Made by a program: the position numbers and the translations under genes. A stretch of 64,000 bases of DNA from NCBI RefSeq assembly GCF_000775915.1, contig NZ_BBLT01000002.1, positions 124,001 through 188,000 on the forward strand. Reading direction: 5' to 3'. The notes under the pieces were generated by a model. It was not told the origin of the DNA. It saw only the letters and a program-made list of their open reading frames with translations, and did no database searches. How positions within the stretch are numbered: position 1 is the first letter of the stretch; the number at the start of each line of letters is the position of its first letter. Source of the DNA: Sporocytophaga myxococcoides. Its GTDB lineage: Bacteria; Bacteroidota; Bacteroidia; Cytophagales; Cytophagaceae. Positions 40,801-46,699 of this stretch are shown here, piece after piece.

Positions 40801-41231
40801 CAATAATAGTTGCACATCACACTAACCCATTGACGAAGAAATTTATTGGAGAGGTAGTCGGAAGAAATTACTTCCTGGTTACAGTTGTAGATACAAATGG
40901 TTGTTGGGCAGAATTACCTGCTATAGATTCTATAGAGATCTTTGATCACCAGGAGCTGGTTATTCCAAACCTGATAACGCCTAACCATGATGGTAAAAAT
41001 GAAACATACATCATCAGAGATGTAAACAACTATGACATTCTTCCAGGAGCTAAACTTGAAGTTTATAATCGTTGGGGTGAGAGAGTTTATAGAAATTCAA
41101 GCTATGATAACAGCTGGAATGCAGCTAATATTAGTGATGGTATATACTACTATTATCTGAAGACCGGTTGCGCTAAAGAAGAATATAAAGGCTGGCTGCA
41201 TATTATAAGTAATAATAACAGAAATGAGTAA
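34878..41231 (+). CDS. Giant secreted beta-helix/Ig-repeat protein with T9SS type B sorting domain
   Basis: A 2117-residue surface protein. A signal peptide (FLLFLIATITGSMAG) is followed by NTLRKCIRLAN, a start typical of CSLREA/parallel beta-helix proteins. Residues of about 60-780 hold many right-handed beta-helix turns with recurring NVISGN, NYIGTD and NNVTIGG. From about 850 to 1600 come Ig-like domains of roughly 80 residues, each with an N-terminal ICD[DN] and a later CSD, suggesting one disulfide per domain. Further beta-rich modules follow, and the last ~90 residues (LITPNHDGKNETYII, LEVYNRWGERVY, WNAANISDGIYYYYL) are a gliding-motility-associated C-terminal domain, the type B signal for the type IX secretion system. 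An adhesin or glycan-binding role is likely; ligand unknown. A terminator follows at 41254. Confidence 0.9.
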   Translation: MKKVILFLLFLIATITGSMAGTVFVVDNNGDGDNFQGYTDNDGTNTLRKCIRLANSTGNGGTPHQIVFKLAAGTVIQVNSDLPAINNNGNAGGLVIDASIAPMAGYNGTPLIGIFRGNGQNGNGFNIDGANNVTIRGLAIQNFVVGIRVNNSTGSTLDKNFIGTNLAGTSIAGTAIRTSGILIDANATNTNITNNVISGCMSAGDGNFYGAINIRPGSHGIKITSNFIGTDASSSNFLGNGTNQPYRQQGIYIDGSSTVANPIVISNNVISGNIGNGIWATNTAGLKIVGNHIGTDLGGTKAIGNKAAGIRVDRSNNVTIGGSTAADRNVISGNGGAVDSRPCGPDYCGEPCNFNACPTGYDATLQTGIYFSEVTSSRISGNYVGTNNTGTSTGTNNSLGNFYAGIKLETNSSNVTIGGNTAAEGNVIGGNGFGIYPNNGKGYRGHGIQLNGGSVSNIFVYNNRVGVGPNNEEIGNRQDGISLLGAHDCKIGDAASIGDPAGKGNIVGNNSWGIFLQSDFSNNNNSNQARNNSIKGNYLGNDGTVVLGNGTRALDDEGAGIGIQHGSNNNIVELNVISGNRDGITFRGQGFGAGVANNSEATSNIIRSNYIGTDKTGKTAMANKNNGILVTEGAQYITIGGVVAGQGNIISGNTADGIHMEDGDRIKIFNNKIGVEKDGLALANGGDGIELKQSTGTTGGSSNNIIGGVNAGEPNTIANNGGNGVVVDGTTSINNSIHHNSFSCNALRGIVLSNGGNNSYATPTFTGTPEAFTVTGPAGSFIELYALDNCNNCASGTNNKLQGLTLIASGLSPLTPTAAQLAGRTNNGVTATASAGSTTAAHNTSEFSACTTLCAKPTPVITSNDGFAICANTKNVTYKTALVAGNKYAWSVSGGLTIVGSATNESITVNVGATGGTITLTETSGACSTTVTQVITLKPRPTISISVDTAVICNDARPTLTANAVPSTATYQWKNAAGTNIANQTASTFTPSAPGWYKVEATLDGCVSALDSAYVEDKSITVDLNPKGSVFICDDKPVDLKALVTPSTPLVGSYKFDWYQGATKIQSGTSNTYSTKTNGDYTVTVSNDKCSATSPVATISNSTLEANIDLSGTQTICDNNALELTASPMITGTYIWKRNGVEVQNGPSNKYSTSMSGKYTVTVIAGSAAACSDESDTLTIENKTVEVSAKISGNGVICDDTAILITADTSGTNAGTIEWYKNGVLISNTGLTYSTKETGKYTVKLINGLCSDVSNEIEIINNTVTIVASITGGNIICDNKPIQVKADTTGTNAGTIKWYRNGVLIPNASGLSVDALASGQYSVSIHYGLCSDSADGVAIINNTKKITAALSGSDLICDNLPIVITADTTGGGKGTLKWYKNGVLISGESGLTLSTNETGEYTVSINDGICSDSSLSVKVTNNSKEISANIVGDTIICDDKEITIVADTTLGNGTIVWYKNGQVINGQSGLEYTTKETGDYKVVVIGGGCSDTSATVSIKNNTIISSATLAGSGLICDDQPITITASATPTKNNYNFEWLKNEVKISSASSSTYSTAETGKYRVIISGDGCTDTSAVASIFNGTILISLKAQSDTICKGLDTDVSVAITKGGIPQINYVWKASLGTNPVANNDTINVQPERTTTYTVTVSDSTTCSVTGSVEVAVIDVPEGPLSASTPDPVICSSDTDNITLEATGETAKAKLVWYKTSCGVDSVGNGPRVELPHPEKTITYYVSLKNICGNSICKPVTVKVNKDPKDDLLGVLPKDTAICKVYNGNIEFKIDSVYNPDARVAWYMKGCGDSLIASNNNPFVLSTMPKVSTYYYVRLEVEACPSSACDSSRINIIDPEIFADNQKFCKNTDFNTISADVQPANVKWRWMPKDPSYPVLFDTTKLVSEVNVKNPAEPQTWYLIADNEICPPVIDTISIVVHDLPVVTLDIPLDTLCSKVEFDAVATVVKGIPNAYVWLTPNSSIPDTIIVAHHTNPLTKKFIGEVVGRNYFLVTVVDTNGCWAELPAIDSIEIFDHQELVIPNLITPNHDGKNETYIIRDVNNYDILPGAKLEVYNRWGERVYRNSSYDNSWNAANISDGIYYYYLKTGCAKEEYKGWLHIISNNNRNE
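37971..39655 (+). repeat. Tandem ~80-codon Ig-like repeats inside the giant surface protein
   Basis: The ICD[DN] codons recur at 37971, 38223, 38466, 38703, 38943, 39183 and 39420, spacings of 252, 243, 237, 240, 240 and 237 bases. The most alike units (38466-39400) share ITADTTGT, GTIxWYKNGVLIS, STxETGxYTV and CSD. The protein repeats are clear, but DNA identity is moderate, so the array is old enough to have diverged. Confidence 0.85.
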
Positions 41232-41253
41232 TTAAAAATTATTCTTAAAATAT

Positions 41254-41283
41254 AAGAGGCCGGTCAGAGTTGATCGGCCTCTT
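41254..41283 (+). terminator. Terminator after the giant surface protein
   Basis: AAGAGGCCGGTCA pairs with TGATCGGCCTCTT (one G-T wobble) around the loop GAGT, 22 bases after the stop and followed by GCTTTTAT. Confidence 0.75.
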
Positions 41284-41378
41284 GCTTTTATATCTCAGAA
41301 GATGATGAAAATATATTGAAAACCGTTTAAAGTATAGGAGATGGTACAAAGTCATCTTCACAAATCACATAATGTATC

Positions 41379-41801
41379 ATGGATAAATTTATGTTTAAGC
41401 ATTCAGGAAGATTCCAACTAATAGATTTTCAGTTGAGCCATAATGAAATGCTTTTGAGAAGTTATGCTAATGCAGAAAGAGACTATAATATTGATATTTT
41501 ATTTAAAGGCGTAACTAGTTTGAATATTAAAACTACGTTTTATGGTGAGATAAATATTGAGGTGACAACTAAAAAACAATCTCAGTTAGCCGAGATAATC
41601 ATGCCCAATGAAGCTTTTATATTTAAAATTTTTGATAAGTATAAAATTGATAACTTCATTGAGGCTGCAGCCTTTGGTGCATTTAAAAATAAGCTAGACT
41701 TCGGATATACAAGCCTGGGGGAATTTATGTGGTCTCCAAGCAATGAATGTATATACTGGTCTCATGATGATGAAGAATTTAAACGGATGTTTCTTTTATA
41801 A
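41379..41801 (+). CDS. Hypothetical protein, 140 residues
   Basis: Not recognised. A cytoplasmic protein of 140 residues with no signal peptide or membrane span. It has alternating strands in the first half (FQLIDFQLSHNEMLLRSYA, YNIDILFKGVTSLNIKTTFYGEINIEV) and a charged tail ending in HDDEEFKRMF. The size and lack of conserved motifs fit the loosely conserved immunity-type proteins frequent beside Rhs remnants such as those 3 kb downstream, but nothing proves it. It stands alone between two surface-protein genes. Confidence 0.5.
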   Translation: MDKFMFKHSGRFQLIDFQLSHNEMLLRSYANAERDYNIDILFKGVTSLNIKTTFYGEINIEVTTKKQSQLAEIIMPNEAFIFKIFDKYKIDNFIEAAAFGAFKNKLDFGYTSLGEFMWSPSNECIYWSHDDEEFKRMFLL

Positions 41802-42314
41802 AGGCACTGGTTAGTATCTGAATTGCTTGGTCAGCTTTTTCGTATGTATTAAAAAATCATGCAGCAGATAAACGTTCTCTGATATGATATTACTTTTAGA
41901 TCAGAGTCGAAGATCGTTTTCAGTATAATAGATGTATGGTTAAAGAACATGATCACTGTTTGCTGCAATTCCTGCGAAGGTCGATTGGCTGAACAGTAAC
42001 TTCCTTCAGAGCATTTGTCTGTAATTTTTTCTGATTTTTTCTCTCTGAACTAAGTCTGTTTACTGAAGAAGTTGAAAGTTGAGACTGGAAACTTAAGATT
42101 TACACATAAAATGAGTTTAGGTGGTTCCAAAACTTTTCTAAGAAGATTGGGAACGATTTGGGAAGGGGAAGTCTACTTTATATAACCATGATTTAAGAAG
42201 ATTTTTAAGACGATTATTTTTATCTTAATAATTCTGTTCATCTTTATGTACAATGGTTATTGTCAGACGCTAACACTTTGTATTGTTCAGGTAATTCACT
42301 CTTGAATTTTTACT
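41802..42314. other. 513-base gene-poor region with a small secretory remnant
   Basis: No full gene, terminator or RNA gene was found. The last third (42192-42305) holds a short open frame that looks like an orphan signal peptide. The rest is AT-rich DNA with short stop-broken frames. Confidence 0.5.
42192..42305 (+). pseudogene. Possible orphan signal-peptide remnant
   Basis: A 37-codon open frame without an in-frame ATG at its head reads FKKIFKTIIFILIILFIF and then YNGYCQ, a basic start, a hydrophobic core and a polar end like a Bacteroidota secretion signal, and stops nine bases before the 42315 gene. It may be the leftover 5' end of a lost surface-protein gene. The reading is short and could be chance. 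Confidence 0.25.
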
Positions 42315-44627
42315 ATGAAAACCCAGGCACGATTAATATTTATTTTCTTTTTTACAATTATTAATGTAAAAGCCCAAAATTTTATATGGTCTAATAGGAT
42401 AAAGGTGACGTTGGATCCAACATCGCCAAAATCAATAGCCTGTGATGATTCGGGCAATGTTTATGTAGCAGGCATTTCTCATGGTATAGTTTCATTTGAT
42501 AGCGTTAAGTTTTCCGGGTCATTGTTTTTTGCAAAATACAATTCAGAGGGCAATTTGGTTTGGGGGAAAACGATTAAAGGAGGTGAGGTGAACACAATAA
42601 AAGTATTTCTGGACTCTAAAGGGAATATTTACATGTCTGGGAACTTTACAGGACCTGTACTATTTGGTCAACATCAGTTGTCGACACCCTATTCTAAATA
42701 TGTCAACTTTCTGGTTAAATGTGATTACAATGGAAATTTTTTATGGGCAAAGAAAGTTTATTCAGGGGGATATGGTTCAAATCCGCGTATTTCAACCGAC
42801 AATAGTGGTAATATATACCTCTTAGGAGGAAACTTTGAATCTGATTTGCCAATCTCAGGAGAGGGAAGTATTACAATTTCAAAGCTTGATGATTCTGGAG
42901 AATTTCAATGGATCAAAAGAACAGGAGTATCCGATGGAAAGCTTGAGGTGAATGATTTCTCAGTGGATGCAGTAGGTAATATCTATATGACCGGTAGCTT
43001 TGGAAGGTATTATAGTACTTTTAGTGGAAGCCTTTCCTTTGGTACTAATACTTTGGTGTCAGATGGGGAAATAAATATTTTTTTGGCGAGGTTGGATATG
43101 CATGGGAATCCAGTTTGGGCTAAAAGGGCAGGAGGGGAAAGTGCTCCATATGTAAATTATTATAATGATAAAGGACAATTTCTTGCTTTAGATAATTTAG
43201 GCAATGTTTATATGAGTGGGACTTTTGGGGATTCTGCCGTTTTTGAAGGCGTAAAAATAAAACGCAATCAAGATGATTACGTGGGAATGTTTTATTGTAA
43301 GTATGACACTTCTGGGAGTTTTAAATGGGTTAAATCTGGAGCCAAAGGTGATATTATTTGTGATAATCAGGGAAATATATTTGTTGTATCACAAAAAGAT
43401 TTGTTAATAAAGTGTAATCCGGATGGCGAAAAAATTTGGTCAATCAGCGCTCCAGCAGAAGCAATTGACTTCTTAGATGGACCTCGAAATTTACTTGCCA
43501 CAGATTCAAGAGGAAATTGTTATATGATTGGTAGGTTTTACAAAAAAATTACCTTAGGTCATAGTACTATTGTTTCTTACGAGGGTGAGTCAGCTTTATA
43601 TGTTTCATGTATCAACGATGGTACCTATGTGCCTAAACGCGTTAATACTATAAAAGGAAAAGTTTTCACGGACAAAAACGGAAATTGCACCTTTGATTCC
43701 GGAGAAGAGGTATTATCCAATGTAGCAGTTACTGCAACACCTGGGGGGTATTATTCCATTACTGATCAAAATGGAAATTATGAGCTCAAGGTTGATTCAG
43801 GTCCTTATCATGTTTCTTTGGTAAAAGTGAAATCTGATGTAGCACTGTGGAAGGAGAACTGTTTGCAAAATAGTTATGAGGTAAAGTTTACAGGAGAGGA
43901 TCAGAATATGGAGGGATTAGATTTGGAATTAAAAATAGAAAACTGTCCATTGCTTGAAATAAGATTAAGAGAATCGTATTCGGAATTTTTAGGGACAAGT
44001 TTTAATTCTTGTGACTATCCTGATTCTACGTATATTTTCTATTGTAATTATGGAGATGTGCCGGTAAACAATGTGCAAATAAAATTGGAATATCCTCAGG
44101 GTTTTTCACCAATAGCTAGTACTATTCCATGGGATAATATTTCGAATAACGTAATTACCTTTGATTTTCCAACTTTAGGCCCAAAAGAATATGGTTATAT
44201 TGGAATAAAAGATTTAATAGAGCCTTGCGATTACTTAGGACCTTTTACTTATTCTGGATCCATAACTCCATTTCTCTCTTGTAAAAGTAAGGATACCATT
44301 TTTTACAAATCTTCTTTGGTTAAATCAAAGTTTCTTCCCTTGAGTTTAACAGGTTCAATTGGTTCGGAAAGTTCAAAGATTTTGACTTACCCCAATCCAT
44401 TCACAGAAGATGCGACATTTTCAATAAAAGGTTTGGATAGAATAGAAAATGTAATTTTAAGTTTGATTGATTCTCAAGGAAACATAAAATATAAAGAGGA
44501 CGTGGAAGTCTCTTCCATGGATGTCAGTATAACATTAAAGAATCTTAACCTGGATCAGGGAATATACTTTTATAAAATAGAATCGAAAGATAGAATGATA
44601 GGAAAAGGAAAACTTATAAAAATGTAA
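42315..44627 (+). CDS. Secreted SBBP-propeller protein with T9SS type A sorting domain
   Basis: A 770-residue protein with a signal peptide (LIFIFFFTIINVKAQ). Residues 30-440 contain repeated blades of the SBBP type, with recurrent GNVYVAG, GNIYMSG, GNVYMSG and LVWGKT/FLWAKK, predicting a beta-propeller. A SdrD-B-like or carboxypeptidase-regulatory module follows (IKGKVFTDKNGNCTFDSGEE), then a beta domain, and the end YPNPFTEDATFSI with GIYFYKIESKD is the type A sorting signal. It should be exported through the outer membrane by the type IX system. Function unknown. It abuts the left border of the toxin-remnant island. Confidence 0.85.
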   Translation: MKTQARLIFIFFFTIINVKAQNFIWSNRIKVTLDPTSPKSIACDDSGNVYVAGISHGIVSFDSVKFSGSLFFAKYNSEGNLVWGKTIKGGEVNTIKVFLDSKGNIYMSGNFTGPVLFGQHQLSTPYSKYVNFLVKCDYNGNFLWAKKVYSGGYGSNPRISTDNSGNIYLLGGNFESDLPISGEGSITISKLDDSGEFQWIKRTGVSDGKLEVNDFSVDAVGNIYMTGSFGRYYSTFSGSLSFGTNTLVSDGEINIFLARLDMHGNPVWAKRAGGESAPYVNYYNDKGQFLALDNLGNVYMSGTFGDSAVFEGVKIKRNQDDYVGMFYCKYDTSGSFKWVKSGAKGDIICDNQGNIFVVSQKDLLIKCNPDGEKIWSISAPAEAIDFLDGPRNLLATDSRGNCYMIGRFYKKITLGHSTIVSYEGESALYVSCINDGTYVPKRVNTIKGKVFTDKNGNCTFDSGEEVLSNVAVTATPGGYYSITDQNGNYELKVDSGPYHVSLVKVKSDVALWKENCLQNSYEVKFTGEDQNMEGLDLELKIENCPLLEIRLRESYSEFLGTSFNSCDYPDSTYIFYCNYGDVPVNNVQIKLEYPQGFSPIASTIPWDNISNNVITFDFPTLGPKEYGYIGIKDLIEPCDYLGPFTYSGSITPFLSCKSKDTIFYKSSLVKSKFLPLSLTGSIGSESSKILTYPNPFTEDATFSIKGLDRIENVILSLIDSQGNIKYKEDVEVSSMDVSITLKNLNLDQGIYFYKIESKDRMIGKGKLIKM

Positions 44628-44654
44628 ATGCTATTTTAGTATCAAATATAATGT

Positions 44655-44885
44655 TCAGCTGATGCGCAGTGTGTTAAGAATGATAGACGGTCCTACAGGC
44701 CAAAGTCTTTTACCCTGGCCTAAACCAGATAGACATCAAAGAACGGCCCGAAAGATTATATATATTCAAGTGCAATCAATTAATCAGGAAAGAAAGGGTT
44801 GAATGAGGTAGAGGTTTATCTGGTAACATCTCCGCAAGTCAATAGACTTGCTCTCATTTGAAGGTTGAAGTCAGATAGACTTCAA
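44655..44885 (+). repeat. Direct repeat P1, copy A (231 bp)
   Basis: The first ~153 bases match copy B at 45337 almost exactly (a single C/A difference at 44773 was noticed). The rest is similar, with substitutions and a net 3-base indel, and ends in two hairpins: GCAAGTC/GACTTGC with loop AATA, and GGTTGAAGTC/GACTTCAACC with loop AGATA. It lies between the stop of the 42315 gene and a short stub before the 44935 gene. Confidence 0.85.
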
Positions 44886-44927
44886 CCAGAGCTGGATAAG
44901 GCTGAAAAGTTGGAAAGAATAAATTGA
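44886..44927 (+). pseudogene. Possible C-terminal stub of a lost toxin gene
   Basis: Immediately after repeat P1 copy A an open frame reads PELDKAEKLERIN and stops seven bases before the next gene. Its position matches a second stub after copy B. It may be the surviving tail of a toxin whose immunity gene follows. At 13 codons the sequence alone is weak support. Confidence 0.2.
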
Positions 44928-44934
44928 AAGAACT

Positions 44935-45405
44935 ATGAATATAAAAGAGATGTTTTTACTTTTAATAATTGTACTTTCAGTGATAGGTTTTGGCTACGCC
45001 GTCTATTATTCGTTTTTTAGTGCTCCAGATTTTAATGCTGTGGGGAAGAATACTGTTGTAACTTTAGTAAAAATCATACCTGATAAGAATGGAGTTAAAG
45101 GAGATTATACCTTTAATTGCAATGGTGAATTTAGAACCGTAGGAGGTGGTGTGATATGGGGAGCAATCTGTGGTGATAAGTATGAGGCTCTATATGATAG
45201 CTCAAGCTGTCGTCATGTGAAAATATTGTTTTACCGTCCAGTGTTTTCTGACACAGAAATAGTTGGAGTCACAACAGGAGAAATTTATGAAGTTGCTCCC
45301 CCTTTTATTTTCAAACCTTATGTAAAGTTTAAATACTCAGCTGATGCGCAGTGTGTTAAGAATGATAGACGGTCCTACAGGCCAAAGTCTTTTACCCTGG
45401 CCTAA
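44935..45405 (+). CDS. Hypothetical single-span membrane protein, immunity-like
   Basis: A 156-residue protein with an N-terminal hydrophobic stretch (MFLLLIIVLSVIGFGYAVYYSFF) and a soluble beta-rich domain (VVTLVKIIPDKNGVKGDYTF, RTVGGGVIWGAICGDKYEALYD, VKILFYRPVFSD). It is not recognised as a named family. The soluble part resembles small membrane proteins found next to Bacteroidota Rhs toxins. Its last ~23 codons lie inside repeat P1 copy B, so the natural C-terminus may have been changed by the repeat. Confidence 0.55.
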   Translation: MNIKEMFLLLIIVLSVIGFGYAVYYSFFSAPDFNAVGKNTVVTLVKIIPDKNGVKGDYTFNCNGEFRTVGGGVIWGAICGDKYEALYDSSSCRHVKILFYRPVFSDTEIVGVTTGEIYEVAPPFIFKPYVKFKYSADAQCVKNDRRSYRPKSFTLA

Positions 45406-45564
45406 ACCAGATAGACATCAAAGAACGGCCCGAAAGATTATATATATTCAAGTGAAATCAATTAATCAGGAAAGAAAGGGTTGAATGATTAGAGTTATTG
45501 GGTAATATCCGGGCAAGTCAATAGACTTGCTTTCATTTGAAGGTTGAAGTCAGATAGACTTCAA
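45337..45564 (+). repeat. Direct repeat P1, copy B (228 bp)
   Basis: Second copy of the repeat seen at 44655. It starts within the 3' end of the 44935 gene and supplies its last codons and stop. It ends in the same pair of hairpins: GCAAGTC/GACTTGC and TTGAAGTC/GACTTCAA (eight-base stem here, ten in copy A). Confidence 0.85.
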
Positions 45565-45601
45565 TTAGAAAGGGATGGACCTGTTGATGGACATTTGATA
45601 G

Positions 45602-45679
45602 GTAAATGATTGGATATTTAAAATTCCCTCAGGTAAGCCTGAATTTATTGCGCCGAGAAAAGATACACCTAAGGAATAA
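45602..45679 (+). pseudogene. Possible C-terminal stub of a lost toxin gene
   Basis: Open frame of 25 codons with no start, headed by stops, reading WIFKIPSGKPEFIAPRKD and ending in TAA nine bases before the lipoprotein gene at 45689. It has the look of the end of a globular protein and sits where the toxin gene of an immunity pair would end. Confidence 0.3.
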
Positions 45680-45688
45680 TAAGACATT

Positions 45689-46252
45689 ATGGGCAAGGTT
45701 ATACAAATTTCTATAGTATTCATTTTATTTTCGTGTATGAATGTGAATAAGAAGACGGATTGTTTGAATAATTATTTGGAAGAGGGAAAACTTACTGAGC
45801 AGTCAAAAATAATAGAGACTGCTTTAAAAGATAGCATAAATAAGTGGATTAAAGAAAAGGTGAGTTTAATGCAGGCTTATAAGGATAGTAAATGGATTGT
45901 GGATGGTATCGTTTTAAATAAAAATAATGACAGATTTTTAGGGTAAATATTGCAGGTGGATACTTGTCGCATAAATCCATTTAATAATGTTCAGGTATTT
46001 ATTGGTGAAGTTGAGAATAACAATTTAAATTTTTATTTCACAGGGATGCCAACACTTTATTATTCAAAAGTTCCCAATAGGATGACATATGATACTTTTA
46101 ATGAATTGTCAATTAAAGCCAGACGAGAATTGATTAATGGTGGAATTATTAACTTTAGGTGTCAAATCAATAATAATTATATAAATGATTGGTTTGTTGA
46201 AAAGGATTTGTTAATAGAAAAACATAAAAGATTTTTAAATAAGAAGGATTGA
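45689..46252 (+). pseudogene. Lipoprotein gene interrupted by an in-frame TAA, immunity-like
   Basis: Two open stretches in the same frame: 85 codons from the ATG at 45689, a TAA at 45944-45946, then ATA and 100 more codons to 46252. The first part has a lipoprotein signal (FILFSC) and KDSKWIVDGIVLNKNNDRFLG. The second starts QVDTCRINPFNNVQVFIGEV and runs to EKHKRFLNKKD. NNDRFLG followed by LQVDTCR reads as one continuous protein, so one base change probably made the stop. Similar lipoproteins accompany Rhs-type toxins in Bacteroidota, where they protect the producing cell. A restart at TTG 45950 is possible but would lack the signal. Confidence 0.65.
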
Positions 46253-46260
46253 TAGTTCAG

Positions 46261-46288
46261 CTTTCATTTGGTGTGCAAAGAATGAAAG
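46261..46288. repeat. Inverted repeat at the start of the Rhs fragment
   Basis: CTTTCATT and AATGAAAG form a perfect eight-base inverted repeat with a 12-base spacer, directly after the stop of the 45689 frame. The local sequence TTCAGCT...GTGT..AAGAATGA.AGACGG partly matches the beginning of repeat P1, so it may be a third, decayed P1 start. Confidence 0.45.
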
Positions 46289-46501
46289 ACGGCACTTAAT
46301 AAAGTTTACTATCCGTTTGGTATGGTGATGGCAGGCAGAGGAAGTGGCAATAATCTCACGGATTATCGTTATGGATTTAATGGTAAGGAGATGGATAATG
46401 AAATGCATAATGTTGCTGGTGCAGAGTATGATTATGGGGCAAGGATATATGATGCAAGGATTGGACGATTTTTAAGTACAGATCCATTAGCAAATGTATA
46501 T
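46286..46501 (+). pseudogene. Headless Rhs repeat-associated core fragment
   Basis: From an upstream stop the frame reads ALNKVYYPFGMVMAGRG, then YRYGFNGKEMDNE and YGARIYDARIGRFLSTDPLA, the diagnostic Rhs core that normally precedes the variable toxin. It has no start, no N-terminal shell and no toxin: after STDPLANVYWAV it runs straight into the two-hairpin element and stops at 46555. An ATG at 46322 allows a 77-residue product, but this is best read as a remnant. Confidence 0.8.
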
Positions 46502-46503
46502 TG

Positions 46504-46662
46504 GGCTGTCGCGCGATTGCATCGCGTGAAATCTGTGATAGAGATAGTAATTTGAATGTTAAATCGTCATTTAAAATAAAGCGCACTCGCATTTGCAATG
46601 CGAGTGTTGGGAAAGTTTTTAAAGACATATTCAGTTTTTGCAGCTGGCTATTTATATTTTAA
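46504..46662 (+). repeat. Two-hairpin element P2, copy C
   Basis: Aligns without gaps with copy D at 48732 through both hairpins (offset 2228). Hairpin 1 is CGCGAT-TGC-ATCGCG (46512-46526); hairpin 2 is CACTCGCAT-TTGCA-ATGCGAGTG (46584-46606). It ends in a GCAG..GGCTATTT tail. Compared with copy D, paired positions 46513/46525 and 46584/46606 change together. Confidence 0.8.
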
Positions 46663-46699
46663 TAAAGATTAAATGGATGTGTTGTAGGGGATAGTTCAG

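Noticed and set aside
44661-44802. Open frame of 46 codons inside repeat P1 copy A, starting ATGCGCAGTG
   Set aside because: Composition is not protein-like and a different frame of the same repeat is used as the end of the 44935 gene; repeat conservation is at DNA level.
44833-44885. Integron attC-like site in the hairpins of P1
   Set aside because: The stems contain GTTGAAG and CTTCAAC, close to but not matching the attC R-boxes (GTTRRRY/RYYYAAC), and no integrase gene is in the window.
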